Positions 8,801 through 15,458 of a stretch of DNA of 24,656 nt are shown here, piece after piece. The stretch's first letter is position 1. Every line of letters starts with the position of its first letter. The notes beneath the pieces were generated by a model. It was not told where the DNA came from. It ran no database searches and worked only from the letters and a program-made list of their open reading frames with translations. Both the position numbers and the translations under genes were made by a program. The DNA comes from an uncultured archaeon (lineage in GTDB: Archaea > Thermoproteota > CALKCG01 > B24): NCBI GenBank assembly GCA_938082915.1, contig CALKCG010000004.1, forward strand, positions 1 through 24,656. The letters are read 5' to 3'.

Positions 8801-10572
8801 GGTTTAACTACTACGTCTAAGATGCCCGCTAGGAAGGCGGCACCGAAGGCGGCGTAAGATGGAACCGCGGTCAAAGCTGGGGCTGAGGCAGACTGGTAGT
8901 GCACGACTACGTCATCTATGGCTTCGGGATGCCTATCGGCGTCGAAGGGATCCCAGTAGGCTGTTGTCATATTGTAGCTGACTACTCTTATGGTTAGACT
9001 GCAGTATCCCCATTCACCCGTAGCCTCCATCCTTGAAGGCGATTGTGGAAGATCTATCCTAGGTTCATTCAGCAACGCGTATAGCGATGTGAATATGAAT
9101 TGTACCTGAGGCCAGTAGTTCCTCCATTGGATTTTATCGAACGTATCAGCCGGGGTCTTCATGAAGTGTCGAACGTCGTTAGTCGTGTGGAATGCAAAGC
9201 CTCCGCCATAGCATGCAGCTACGTAGGGTTCGGAGTCGAAGTATGTTGCTCCCATGAATTCTGTCGGCGGGCATGCGCTTATCCATGGCGGATATGTTAG
9301 AAGTATTTGATCTAGGAAGTATTCACCATATCTCGGCCCAAGGATTTCCTTCAACGCAGGTAGATACGTCTGGAATAGTAGAGATATTAACTGAGTGTAT
9401 CTACCGTTTAAAACCTGAGTGTTTGTATACGAGTATACGTTACCACGGTTGTATACGGCTAACTGCTGGCTACCAGCAGATATGTCTAGGCTTACAAAGA
9501 ACCTTACGTTTCTAAACATTCCGAAATGCCTATCAACCCATTCTCTAGCACCCCATAAGCTCTGCCAGTGCCCTGCGAATACCACCAGCATCACTGAGCG
9601 TTTAGGCGGGTTTTGAGCTAGAAACTTAGCCAGGTTCAGTAGTGCAGATACGCCTAAAGCATCTGTTGCACCTGGAGCTAAAGCTGGCACTATAGACCAG
9701 GAATCCAAGTATGCAGTTATTACGCAGATTTCTTTCGGATTTGTCGTCCCATTTATGAAGCCGATTATGTTGGGTACACGTATATTCTCCCACTTCATAA
9801 GCGAATCTATCCATATACGGACTCCGCCTTTTTTCTCACAGAGTTCCTTTAAACGTAGACCATCTTCAGGCTTTAAGTATATTCTTGGAAATGATACAGG
9901 TAGGTTGTAAAGCTTCTGGAAAGCTTCCATTCTAGATTCCCTTCCACTCCCAACATATATGACCCCTTTGGCTCCAAACATCATAGCCAATCTGAAGAAC
10001 CATCTGCTGTCGTCGAAGTCCATCAACACTATTCTACCTGTCACGTTGACCTTCGATAGATCGTCGAAGTCTCCTTTACCAACGTATACTAATGCATCAC
10101 CCTCAGGCGGGCTTTTATATGGAGATGGATTTACAAGGTTTGGCCAGAGGTTGTACCCTTCAAATGTCTCACCGTCTTCAAGAACTATTTTAGCACCGTA
10201 ATCTACAGGCGTTGTTATTTCGAAGTATTCGAAGTATTCTTCATCGCCGTAGGGTCGAATACCGTAGCTTCTAAATTCAGACACAACGTAGTCTACTGCT
10301 TTAAAGAAGCCTGGATACCCTGTCACTCTGGATCCGCAGCCTGCGAAGAAAGCAACATGACGCATTATTTCCTCCTCGTCGATATTGTCCAAGACGTATC
10401 TAAACATGGATATGAGCTCTGCACTACTCCGAGCAGGTAGCTGCGAATATGCCGGTGATATTGTGGCAGACCCTACCAACCCTAGCAGGATCACGATTGT
10501 AAGGAAGATTGAGAGAACTTTTGGTTTTTTAAATCTTAGACCACTAGTCAGAAGCTTTGATTCTTTCAACAC
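5878..10572 (-). CDS. M28-peptidase-like domain fused to an FtsX/MacB-type permease (1564 aa)
   Basis: An unusually large fusion. A signal or anchor helix (about residues 20-42) leads to an external M28-like domain (about 50-510) with a PA-like insert (about 140-260). A beta-rich external region with a six-glycine run near residue 724 follows. Three helices (about 858-960) precede an FtsX permease: helix 1 near 985-1005, a MacB-like external domain, and three helices about 1265-1380. A polar cytoplasmic tail of about 180 residues ends the protein. In the M28 domain Asp304 (GATDALG), Asp363 (SLDISAG) and His462 (FHTTND) are kept. The HxD histidine is Tyr288 (AYLDS), and the usual Glu-Glu pair is His335-Trp336 (AGHWQSLWG). 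Classic aminopeptidase activity is therefore doubtful. FtsX permeases need a partner ATPase, and no MacB/LolD-type ATPase lies beside it. The start is GTG with GGTG 5 bases upstream. It heads an operon with permease B. Confidence 0.85.
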   Translation of the reverse strand: MLKESKLLTSGLRFKKPKVLSIFLTIVILLGLVGSATISPAYSQLPARSSAELISMFRYVLDNIDEEEIMRHVAFFAGCGSRVTGYPGFFKAVDYVVSEFRSYGIRPYGDEEYFEYFEITTPVDYGAKIVLEDGETFEGYNLWPNLVNPSPYKSPPEGDALVYVGKGDFDDLSKVNVTGRIVLMDFDDSRWFFRLAMMFGAKGVIYVGSGRESRMEAFQKLYNLPVSFPRIYLKPEDGLRLKELCEKKGGVRIWIDSLMKWENIRVPNIIGFINGTTNPKEICVITAYLDSWSIVPALAPGATDALGVSALLNLAKFLAQNPPKRSVMLVVFAGHWQSLWGAREWVDRHFGMFRNVRFFVSLDISAGSQQLAVYNRGNVYSYTNTQVLNGRYTQLISLLFQTYLPALKEILGPRYGEYFLDQILLTYPPWISACPPTEFMGATYFDSEPYVAACYGGGFAFHTTNDVRHFMKTPADTFDKIQWRNYWPQVQFIFTSLYALLNEPRIDLPQSPSRMEATGEWGYCSLTIRVVSYNMTTAYWDPFDADRHPEAIDDVVVHYQSASAPALTAVPSYAAFGAAFLAGILDVVVKPNRNGIAVIKGVKPYTGGTVNAFVVNSTNGRIEWATDVGVWSPYQSNFASVNTIEASYLISIFRCSSIVLFALFNPSDLSSMPALALYNRLAHGPLIQQSALTSPYGDVMGFVIPNTPVEILVMRGRAYGAMAAGGGGGGVAIGTFGFIGAAFGGAGTGGRFPMGLLLNSTPENTAGYGYTVKPGETLMIPFTPLIYARDIYMLNDGRVRLAARYYTFNPVTMMFHNLATEYLNQAIEAARMRDYGLSYAAAYASWAYEQQAYYSMMDLIWQVIYTIVVISIAMIPFAYAISRLVGFEKRKLLASTIIVFGIMLTVLNIFHPGFHLASNAGMAILAFGAAIVILPLLGFVFREAMMSAKTLKERMVGMHTAEISRSAIAFQAFSLSISNMRRRRFMTALTLTSVIILVFSMVTFTSLMAAPRPVEDIRVISEGEEPPLYQGILIRRPVWSAIPEEMYYQVINQFKDTGVYSARGWLFPPPPQRGLGYFAFSDKLITKVGAVLFLSPEEKEISRIDEILLPGSDWFGPDDVYTCLISTTIADNLTKELGREITIGSTIPFLGMELRVIGIFDGDLLWSGSTGLVDLDNEPITPLMPLVTTGAGRAVPFHFPGNQIMIMPLKACLLLRERAYIVSIAYKPYDTAAIRDVARDLALRIATDIYYSDAPNRFGIVRYRQWFTITGFETFILPTIICSFTILNMMLANVYYRTREISIYMAVGLSPLHVSMLFLAESLVYALLGAVMGYVYGVIGCWLFASLNMYPEGFYPNFSSFYVFIVLGSASLVTIISTVYPSIKASKLVTPSLERKWKVPPPRGDEWEIKMPFVFSGREIYGFLAFVNEYFDAHRTEGVGAFATFGDIDWKSEEDIAEDKDIKLIIANVRLAPFDVGITQQVSLIAESHRKRPYGLTLYLRRTTGLLSDWVNSNRPFIDSMRKQLLIWRTLKTDVKEKYIETGLEIFKKKGFIGLEEFKKGSGA

Positions 10573-10600
10573 GAAGCACCTGAATTTAGAAGTGGAGAAA

Positions 10601-10610
10601 AGCTATATAA
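10601..10610 (-). promoter_or_regulatory. TATA box for the M28-FtsX operon
   Basis: TTATATAGCT on the minus strand, centred about 35 bases before the GTG at 10572, next to a run of ten A (minus strand, 10614-10623). This would give a leader of about ten bases carrying the GGTG site. Confidence 0.55.
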
Positions 10611-10674
10611 AGATTTTTTTTTTCTTAGTGATAATTGATCTACAGTGGTAGTGGAGTCGCCGCAAAAACTTTGG

Positions 10675-10690
10675 GAAAAGTATTTAAATT
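10675..10690 (+). promoter_or_regulatory. BRE/TATA-like promoter for the 10720 gene
   Basis: GAAAAGTATTTAAATT sits about 36 bases before the GTG at 10720, with a purine-rich run before the TATA core as in archaeal BRE-TATA elements. No ribosome site is visible, so the message probably has a very short leader. Confidence 0.5.
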
Positions 10691-10719
10691 TGCATTTATC
10701 ACTTTACTCCTAGTCTAAA

Positions 10720-11253
10720 GTGAAGCGGAAGATAATATATTTGGGTATAGCTGTTTTAATCGTAGGCATATATGCATTGTTAATCGCGCAATCTCTATCC
10801 ACCATGGTAAGTGTAGACGAGTGGATTTATGATAAAATGATAGATTTGCTTGAGAATGAAACTTACGTTATAGAGGCTGATTTTAATTCAAATACTACAA
10901 TAGTTGTAAATATTATAACATACCAACACTGTATAGATTTCAAGTTTATGGATAAAATAAACTATGAAAAGTTTCTAGCAGGTGAAGAATATAATAGTAT
11001 AATCAATATTGAACATACAGCCAACTATATGTTGACACATTGGAATATTGAAGCCAATAAAACATATGTCGTGTTTTTAAGCAATGTCGGTCAATGTTTT
11101 GAAAAAATGGTGGAAGTGAAAATAGGGATAAGTAAAGCACCACCTAGAAACCCTACTGAGGAAAAAGCCATACTTGTGAAAGTGGGTTTCGGAATGTTAG
11201 CGGTAGCTTTCTGGACGTTTATGTACGGTCTACTTAAAGAGGAGGGGAGTTAG
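10720..11253 (+). CDS. Small two-helix membrane protein with an external domain (paralogue of the 1118-1714 gene)
   Basis: No known family recognised. It has 177 residues: an N-terminal helix (about 5-24), an external region of about 120 residues with N-x-S/T sites (NETY, NSNTT) and two cysteines (QHCID, GQCFE), then a C-terminal helix (about 148-170) ending FMYGLLKEEGS. It closely follows the plan of the 198-residue protein at the other end of the transporter block, with a similar final helix and basic/acidic tail. It is transcribed away from the M28-FtsX gene from a shared 147-base intergenic region, so the two may respond to the same signals. Base composition is more AT-rich than the neighbouring permease genes. 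The start is GTG. Role unknown; an accessory or sensor role for the flanked transporters is a guess. Confidence 0.7.
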   Translation: MKRKIIYLGIAVLIVGIYALLIAQSLSTMVSVDEWIYDKMIDLLENETYVIEADFNSNTTIVVNIITYQHCIDFKFMDKINYEKFLAGEEYNSIINIEHTANYMLTHWNIEANKTYVVFLSNVGQCFEKMVEVKIGISKAPPRNPTEEKAILVKVGFGMLAVAFWTFMYGLLKEEGS

Positions 11254-11258
11254 ACAGT

Positions 11259-12101
11259 TTAAGATATGTCTCTTGTGGAAGGCCACTCTCTTAGATATTT
11301 CATAAGAGCCTTGATTTCATCCTGTGTTAAACAGGTTCTTTCAATATCTGCTGGTAGGATTTCGCCGTTCCAAGCGCTTTGAAACATTTTTACAACGTTT
11401 TTGATACATTCTGGACATGATGATATTATGCCGCTCCATTGCTCTAATCCGTCTTCCGTCTCGAATTTGTTAACGATCATAACCGTTTTATTATCGGATA
11501 TCACCATTAATGGTAATGGAGCTGTAGTCTTTTTAACTTCAAAACCAATATCTTTAGCTTTTTTCTCAAGTTCATCGCTCTGAACTATGAGTCTAACGGC
11601 AACGCCTTTTTTAGAGAGCTTCGATAGAGTCTGTAGAAGTTTATCGTGTGGAATCAACTCGTAGACTGGTAACGATATTGAGATCGATTCAACGGTTTTA
11701 GAGATTACTTTGGAGACGGTATGGCTTATACGACTCCTACCCAGTACATTGGTGCGACCGTAGAGCATCATCTTAGATATCGCGGTATAGAGTGGTGTAA
11801 GCTCTGATATTAGGAAGTCTGAAGTCTTCCGGATATCTTCAATCAATCTATCTCTAAACTCTCCTAAGGATTTCGACGGGGGCTTAACCTTAAACATTAA
11901 AGGCCTCTGCTCGCTTACGCTCACCAAATTGAGAGACTTGAGTTTCTCAATAGACGTGTAAACTTTCGGATATGGAATACCAGTTATCGAGCTTATTTCA
12001 GAAGCAGTTAACATACCGAACCTCAAGAGAGTAAGGTATGTTTTAGCTTCATAAGTTGTCAACCCAAGTCTTCTTAGAGAGGTTAATATGTCGTAGTCCA
12101 T
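11259..12101 (-). CDS. TrmB-family transcriptional regulator
   Basis: A 280-residue regulator. Residues 1-70 form a winged helix-turn-helix (LGLTTYEAKTYLTLLRFG...ASEISSITGIPYPKVYTSIEKLKSLNLV), which is the TrmB DNA-binding signature. A coiled segment (about 80-105) follows. The C-terminal domain (about 115-255) resembles the phospholipase-D-like effector domain of TrmB proteins, which in characterised members binds sugars. It has a C-P-E-C motif near residue 235 (ISSCPECIKN) that could bind metal or sense redox state. It is divergent from the ABC-2 transporter genes across only 46 bases, so it probably controls them and itself. It is convergent with the 10720 gene. The inducer is unknown. Confidence 0.85.
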   Translation of the reverse strand: MDYDILTSLRRLGLTTYEAKTYLTLLRFGMLTASEISSITGIPYPKVYTSIEKLKSLNLVSVSEQRPLMFKVKPPSKSLGEFRDRLIEDIRKTSDFLISELTPLYTAISKMMLYGRTNVLGRSRISHTVSKVISKTVESISISLPVYELIPHDKLLQTLSKLSKKGVAVRLIVQSDELEKKAKDIGFEVKKTTAPLPLMVISDNKTVMIVNKFETEDGLEQWSGIISSCPECIKNVVKMFQSAWNGEILPADIERTCLTQDEIKALMKYLREWPSTRDIS

Positions 12102-12108
12102 TCTAGAA

Positions 12109-12128
12109 AAAGGTTTATAGAAACCCTT
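12109..12128. promoter_or_regulatory. Palindromic candidate operator in the TrmB / ABC-2 divergent promoter
   Basis: AAAGGTTT-ATAG-AAACCCTT forms an inverted repeat with one mismatch per arm, in the 46 bases between two divergent starts. Its centre (TTTATAGA) is also the likely TATA box of the ABC-2 operon, about 30 bases before the ATG at 12148. A protein bound there would block transcription. A TTTAATTA-like box for the regulator lies at about 12130-12137 on the minus strand. Confidence 0.5.
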
Positions 12129-12147
12129 CTAATTAAATTATCGGAAA

Positions 12148-13170
12148 ATGCAGAATAAAAACGCGCGTGAAAGTGAAAACGCAGGCGAAGAATTAAAAGT
12201 AGCAATCGAAGCTAGAGGATTGACCAAGCAGTATGGAGAATTTACGGCTGTAAACGGGTTAAATCTTAAAGTTTTCGATGGAGAATTTTTCGGCTTACTT
12301 GGGCCGAATGGAGCTGGTAAGACAACCACCGTCAAAATGCTTACTGGGCTTACCAAGCCTACCAAAGGCGAGGCACTCATCATGGATGCGAATATTATGG
12401 AGAGGCCTCTCGACGTTAAAAGGGTCATAGGGGTTGTACCCGAAGTATCAAACATATACGTGGAAATGACTGCCTGGGAGAACTTACTATTCGCAGCTGA
12501 ACTTTACGACGTCTCCAGAGGGGAGGCTATTGAAAGAGCTAAAATGCTACTAGAGGTTTTCGGACTTTACGAGAGACGCAATGATAAGGCTGCCAATTTC
12601 TCTAAAGGTATGAGGAGGAGGTTGGCCATAGCTATGGCATTGATTCATAGCCCAAAGGTTTTATTTTTAGACGAGCCGACGAGTGGATTAGATGTCCAAA
12701 GTACTAGAAACATTAGAGAAGTTGTTAGAAGGCTTAACAGGGATGGTGTAACTGTTTTCATGACGACGCACTTCATAGATGAGGCTGACAACTTATGCGA
12801 TAGAGTTGGCATAATAAATAGAGGACAATTGGCAGCTTTAGATACACCTGAAAGGCTTAAGCAAATGATTGGAGGGAAGTTAAGCGTTGAAATATCGCTT
12901 CAACCAATACCAAGCTTAGAGGAGCTTAAAGAAGTTTCAAGCGATGTTACGAAGACTGGAGACAAGTTCATAGTCTATACTGAAAGCCCATCTACAACTT
13001 TATCAGAGCTTGTTAAGCTAGCTAATGTAAAAGGGTGGAGGATTATATCCGTTAGAACTTTAACACCAAGCCTTGAAGACGTATTCGTTAAGCTCACAGG
13101 ACTTACGGCTGTCGACGTCGAACGCCTTGAGCTTATTAGGCCATCTGGAAAGGGGAGGAGCAGGGAATGA
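12148..13170 (+). CDS. ABC-2 type exporter ATPase
   Basis: A 340-residue ABC ATPase of the drug/antibiotic-exporter (DrrA/CcmA-like) class. It shows Walker A GPNGAGKTTT (about residue 52), a Q-loop-region VVPEV, signature FSKGMRRRLA, Walker B VLFLDEPTSGLD, the H-loop in TTHFIDEAD, and a C-terminal DUF4162-like extension of about 100 residues ending SLEDVFVKLTG. The signature is SKGM instead of SGGQ, which is common in this class. No ribosome site precedes the ATG and the TATA-like box is about 30 bases away, so the transcript is probably leaderless. The stop overlaps the permease start by 4 bases (ATGA). It powers export by the membrane partner and is probably under control of the divergent TrmB-like protein. 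Confidence 0.93.
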   Translation: MQNKNARESENAGEELKVAIEARGLTKQYGEFTAVNGLNLKVFDGEFFGLLGPNGAGKTTTVKMLTGLTKPTKGEALIMDANIMERPLDVKRVIGVVPEVSNIYVEMTAWENLLFAAELYDVSRGEAIERAKMLLEVFGLYERRNDKAANFSKGMRRRLAIAMALIHSPKVLFLDEPTSGLDVQSTRNIREVVRRLNRDGVTVFMTTHFIDEADNLCDRVGIINRGQLAALDTPERLKQMIGGKLSVEISLQPIPSLEELKEVSSDVTKTGDKFIVYTESPSTTLSELVKLANVKGWRIISVRTLTPSLEDVFVKLTGLTAVDVERLELIRPSGKGRSRE

Positions 13171-13916
13171 ATATAAACATATCTCTGAAGAAGATGCTTG
13201 TTATAGCGGCGAAAGACATTAAAACGTACTACGGTAAGCCTCCCTCATTATTCTACGGTATTGTTTTACCGTTTGCACTCTTCGGAGCCTTTCTTGCCGG
13301 AAGACCATGTGTAACGGAAGAGTACAGGGTAGTTGGTGTTACAGTCTTATCGACGTTCTTCGGAGGAACGACAATAGCAGCTGTAGTTCTCCCCCTTGAA
13401 AGAAGAAGTGGGACCATAGATAGGCTTATTTTGGCGCCTATATCTTTCAAGACGCTTCTATTAGGGAAAAGCTTGGCTGGCTTCATGTTCAGTTTTCCAG
13501 TAACACTTCTAGTCCTCTCGATAATACTCCCATTTACAGGATTCTGGAATCTCAATCCTCTACTACTAGTAGTTTCCATAGCTTTATCCGTAATATTCTC
13601 ATGTGCCTTCGGCTTAGCATTCTCAGCTTCAGCCAATGATGTAGCCGACGTTATGTGGCCTATGAACTTCGTAAGGTTCTTTATGATATTCTTCTCAGGA
13701 GTCTTCATGCCTATAGATGAAATTTACCTTTTCATGCCTTCTCTAAAGTTCATAGCCTACCTACTGCCTTTAACGTATTCTGTAGATGCCGTCTACCAAT
13801 CTATAGTTGGAATAAACGACTTGATGATGTTGATCACAGACTTCACGATACTAATAACGATAACGGTAATGCTTTATTACATAGCTTACAGAAGATTCAT
13901 AAAAACGCTGACTTAA
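13167..13916 (+). CDS. ABC-2 type exporter permease
   Basis: A 249-residue permease with about six hydrophobic helices and the ABC-2 landmarks: an N-terminal amphipathic AAKDIKTYYGKP, the cytoplasmic loop LPLERRSGTIDRLILAPIS between helices 2 and 3, and a FFSGVFMPIDEI re-entrant segment before the last helices. It starts inside the stop of the ATPase gene (4-base overlap), so the two are translationally coupled. Homodimers of such permeases with two ATPase copies export drugs, lipids or glycans. The substrate cannot be inferred here. A T-run at about 13935-13939 after the stop may end the transcript. Confidence 0.9.
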   Translation: MNINISLKKMLVIAAKDIKTYYGKPPSLFYGIVLPFALFGAFLAGRPCVTEEYRVVGVTVLSTFFGGTTIAAVVLPLERRSGTIDRLILAPISFKTLLLGKSLAGFMFSFPVTLLVLSIILPFTGFWNLNPLLLVVSIALSVIFSCAFGLAFSASANDVADVMWPMNFVRFFMIFFSGVFMPIDEIYLFMPSLKFIAYLLPLTYSVDAVYQSIVGINDLMMLITDFTILITITVMLYYIAYRRFIKTLT

Positions 13917-13938
13917 AGGTTTAACCTATCCCTATTTT

Positions 13939-13961
13939 TGAACACACCTCCACGGTGTTCA
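13939..13961. promoter_or_regulatory. Inverted repeat upstream of the importer operon
   Basis: TGAACAC (13939-13945) and GTGTTCA (13955-13961) form a perfect 7-base inverted repeat with a 9-base spacer. It sits immediately before the TATA-like box of the binding-protein gene and after the T-run closing the ABC-2 operon. It could be an operator for the importer, or a stem at the end of the upstream transcript. Confidence 0.4.
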
Positions 13962-13966
13962 GAAAG

Positions 13967-13976
13967 ATTTATAACT
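13967..13976 (+). promoter_or_regulatory. TATA box of the importer operon
   Basis: ATTTATAACT lies about 36 bases before the ATG at 14007. This predicts initiation near 13997 and a short leader that contains GTGAT 4 bases before the start codon. Confidence 0.5.
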
Positions 13977-14006
13977 TAATAAAGTTAAACATTAAATAGT
14001 GATAGT

Positions 14007-15458
14007 ATGAAGAGGGGGCTCGCCGCTCTACTTATAGTGCTGGTTACCGCAGCTGCCTACATCATGGTCTATACAAAACCGTGGGTCATTAAAGTCTTCG
14101 TAGTTTGCCCCGATGACGCATCTGACATACTCAATAGATTGAAGACTGGTTTTGAAGAGGGGAACTGGTTTACGGGAGTGGAGTTTAAAACATATGCCAG
14201 CGGTGAGTCTGTTAGAGAAGTCTTAGGTAGAGGAGTAGACGTTGCGGTTTTAGATGATACTTATATTGCTGAAGAGCTACGTAGATACGGATATTTAGAC
14301 TGGTTTGTAGAGTTTGCCAGTCGGAATGGAAGGACATACTCCATGGCCGTAGTCCGCGGCTCCACCCATCCCAGAGAGGCGTTAGAGTTCGTAGGCTTTA
14401 TTCTAAGAAGACCTGACATATATGCAGGTTTATGCACGGTCATAACGCCCAGAGGATTTGGAACAATTCCTGAAGAACTTCAACCGTATATTATAAAGTA
14501 TAAAGTTGTCACAGACATGGTCAATAGGAGCGTTGTAATACCTGAAAACGTTAAGAGGGTTGTTAGCCTCGTCCCAGTAGTAACGATCTCCATCATCATG
14601 TTAGGTGGAGGGGATTTACTGGTCGGCGTTGATAGAATCTCTCCAACTTCAGAGTTCCTGCAAATAGTCTATCCACGGATTAAAGAAGTCCCTGTAGCAG
14701 GATTCTTATCGGAGTTCGATGAAGAATTCATATTATCTCTAAGCCCAGACGTTGTCTTAATAAGAGACGCCCTCGACGTTAAAAGGTTTGAAAAGATCGA
14801 GATACCTGCTGTAGTACTTCCCATGGCAGATTTCACCTACGAGGGGTTCTATGATTCTATCAGACTTCTGGGCAATGTCATCGGCAGGGTAGATGAGGCG
14901 GAAGAATTGATATCCTACTGTAAAGGCATTGTAGAAAACATGTTAAAGGTAACATTTGAAATACCTAGAGGCGAAAGACCGAGGGTTTATATAGCTATGG
15001 ATGATGGATTGACAACGCATGTAAGTCGTATTTCGAAGGAAATCATATGGGTGGCCGGCGGACTATGCGTAGCTGAAAACATTACTGCACCTGCTGGACC
15101 ACCGAGAGTCAAAGTATCTATGGAGACAATAATTGAGTGGAACCCAGATGTCATAATAGCTTGGAATCCTAAAGTTGAAAAGAGTATTCTCGCAGATCCT
15201 AGGTGGTCCACCATTAACGCCGTTAAAAACGGTAGGATTTACGTACTACCTAGAGGCGTTAGAGAGTGGGTCATACCTGAGGCTGAGTCCATTTTAGGTG
15301 CCAAGTGGCTTGCATCAAAACTGTACCCAGACACATTTAGCCTTAGCAGAGATGAAATTAGAGAGTTTTACAGCAGGTTTTTAAACTATACGGTTTCAGA
15401 AGAAGAGATTGATAAAATACTGAGTGGTACATATGTCACAACGATACCAGGTGCTTAA
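14007..15458 (+). CDS. BtuF/FepB-like substrate-binding protein with an extra N-terminal binding-protein-like domain
   Basis: Substrate-binding component of a metal-chelate (iron complex, haem or cobalamin) ABC importer. An N-terminal helix (about residues 4-24) anchors it outside the cell; there is no lipobox Cys. The BtuF-like type III binding domain spans about 175-460: VVSLVPVVTISIIMLGGGDLLVGV, LSPDVVLIRDA, IIEWNPDVIIAW and NAVKNGRIYVLPRG are standard landmarks. At 483 residues it is longer than usual because residues about 28-165 form another unit. That unit contains ASGESVREVLGRGVDVAVLDD and AVVRGSTHPREALEFVGFIL, which read like parts of a type II anion-binding protein (tungstate/molybdate type). 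It is too short for a full two-lobed domain. The last 35 bases overlap the permease reading frame region. The ligand is unknown. Confidence 0.85.
   Translation: MKRGLAALLIVLVTAAAYIMVYTKPWVIKVFVVCPDDASDILNRLKTGFEEGNWFTGVEFKTYASGESVREVLGRGVDVAVLDDTYIAEELRRYGYLDWFVEFASRNGRTYSMAVVRGSTHPREALEFVGFILRRPDIYAGLCTVITPRGFGTIPEELQPYIIKYKVVTDMVNRSVVIPENVKRVVSLVPVVTISIIMLGGGDLLVGVDRISPTSEFLQIVYPRIKEVPVAGFLSEFDEEFILSLSPDVVLIRDALDVKRFEKIEIPAVVLPMADFTYEGFYDSIRLLGNVIGRVDEAEELISYCKGIVENMLKVTFEIPRGERPRVYIAMDDGLTTHVSRISKEIIWVAGGLCVAENITAPAGPPRVKVSMETIIEWNPDVIIAWNPKVEKSILADPRWSTINAVKNGRIYVLPRGVREWVIPEAESILGAKWLASKLYPDTFSLSRDEIREFYSRFLNYTVSEEEIDKILSGTYVTTIPGA

Noticed and set aside
13917..14006. Cobalamin riboswitch upstream of the importer
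   Set aside because: Only 90 bases are available, with a TATA box about 36 bases before the start. No B12-box-like sequence or large structured leader fits.
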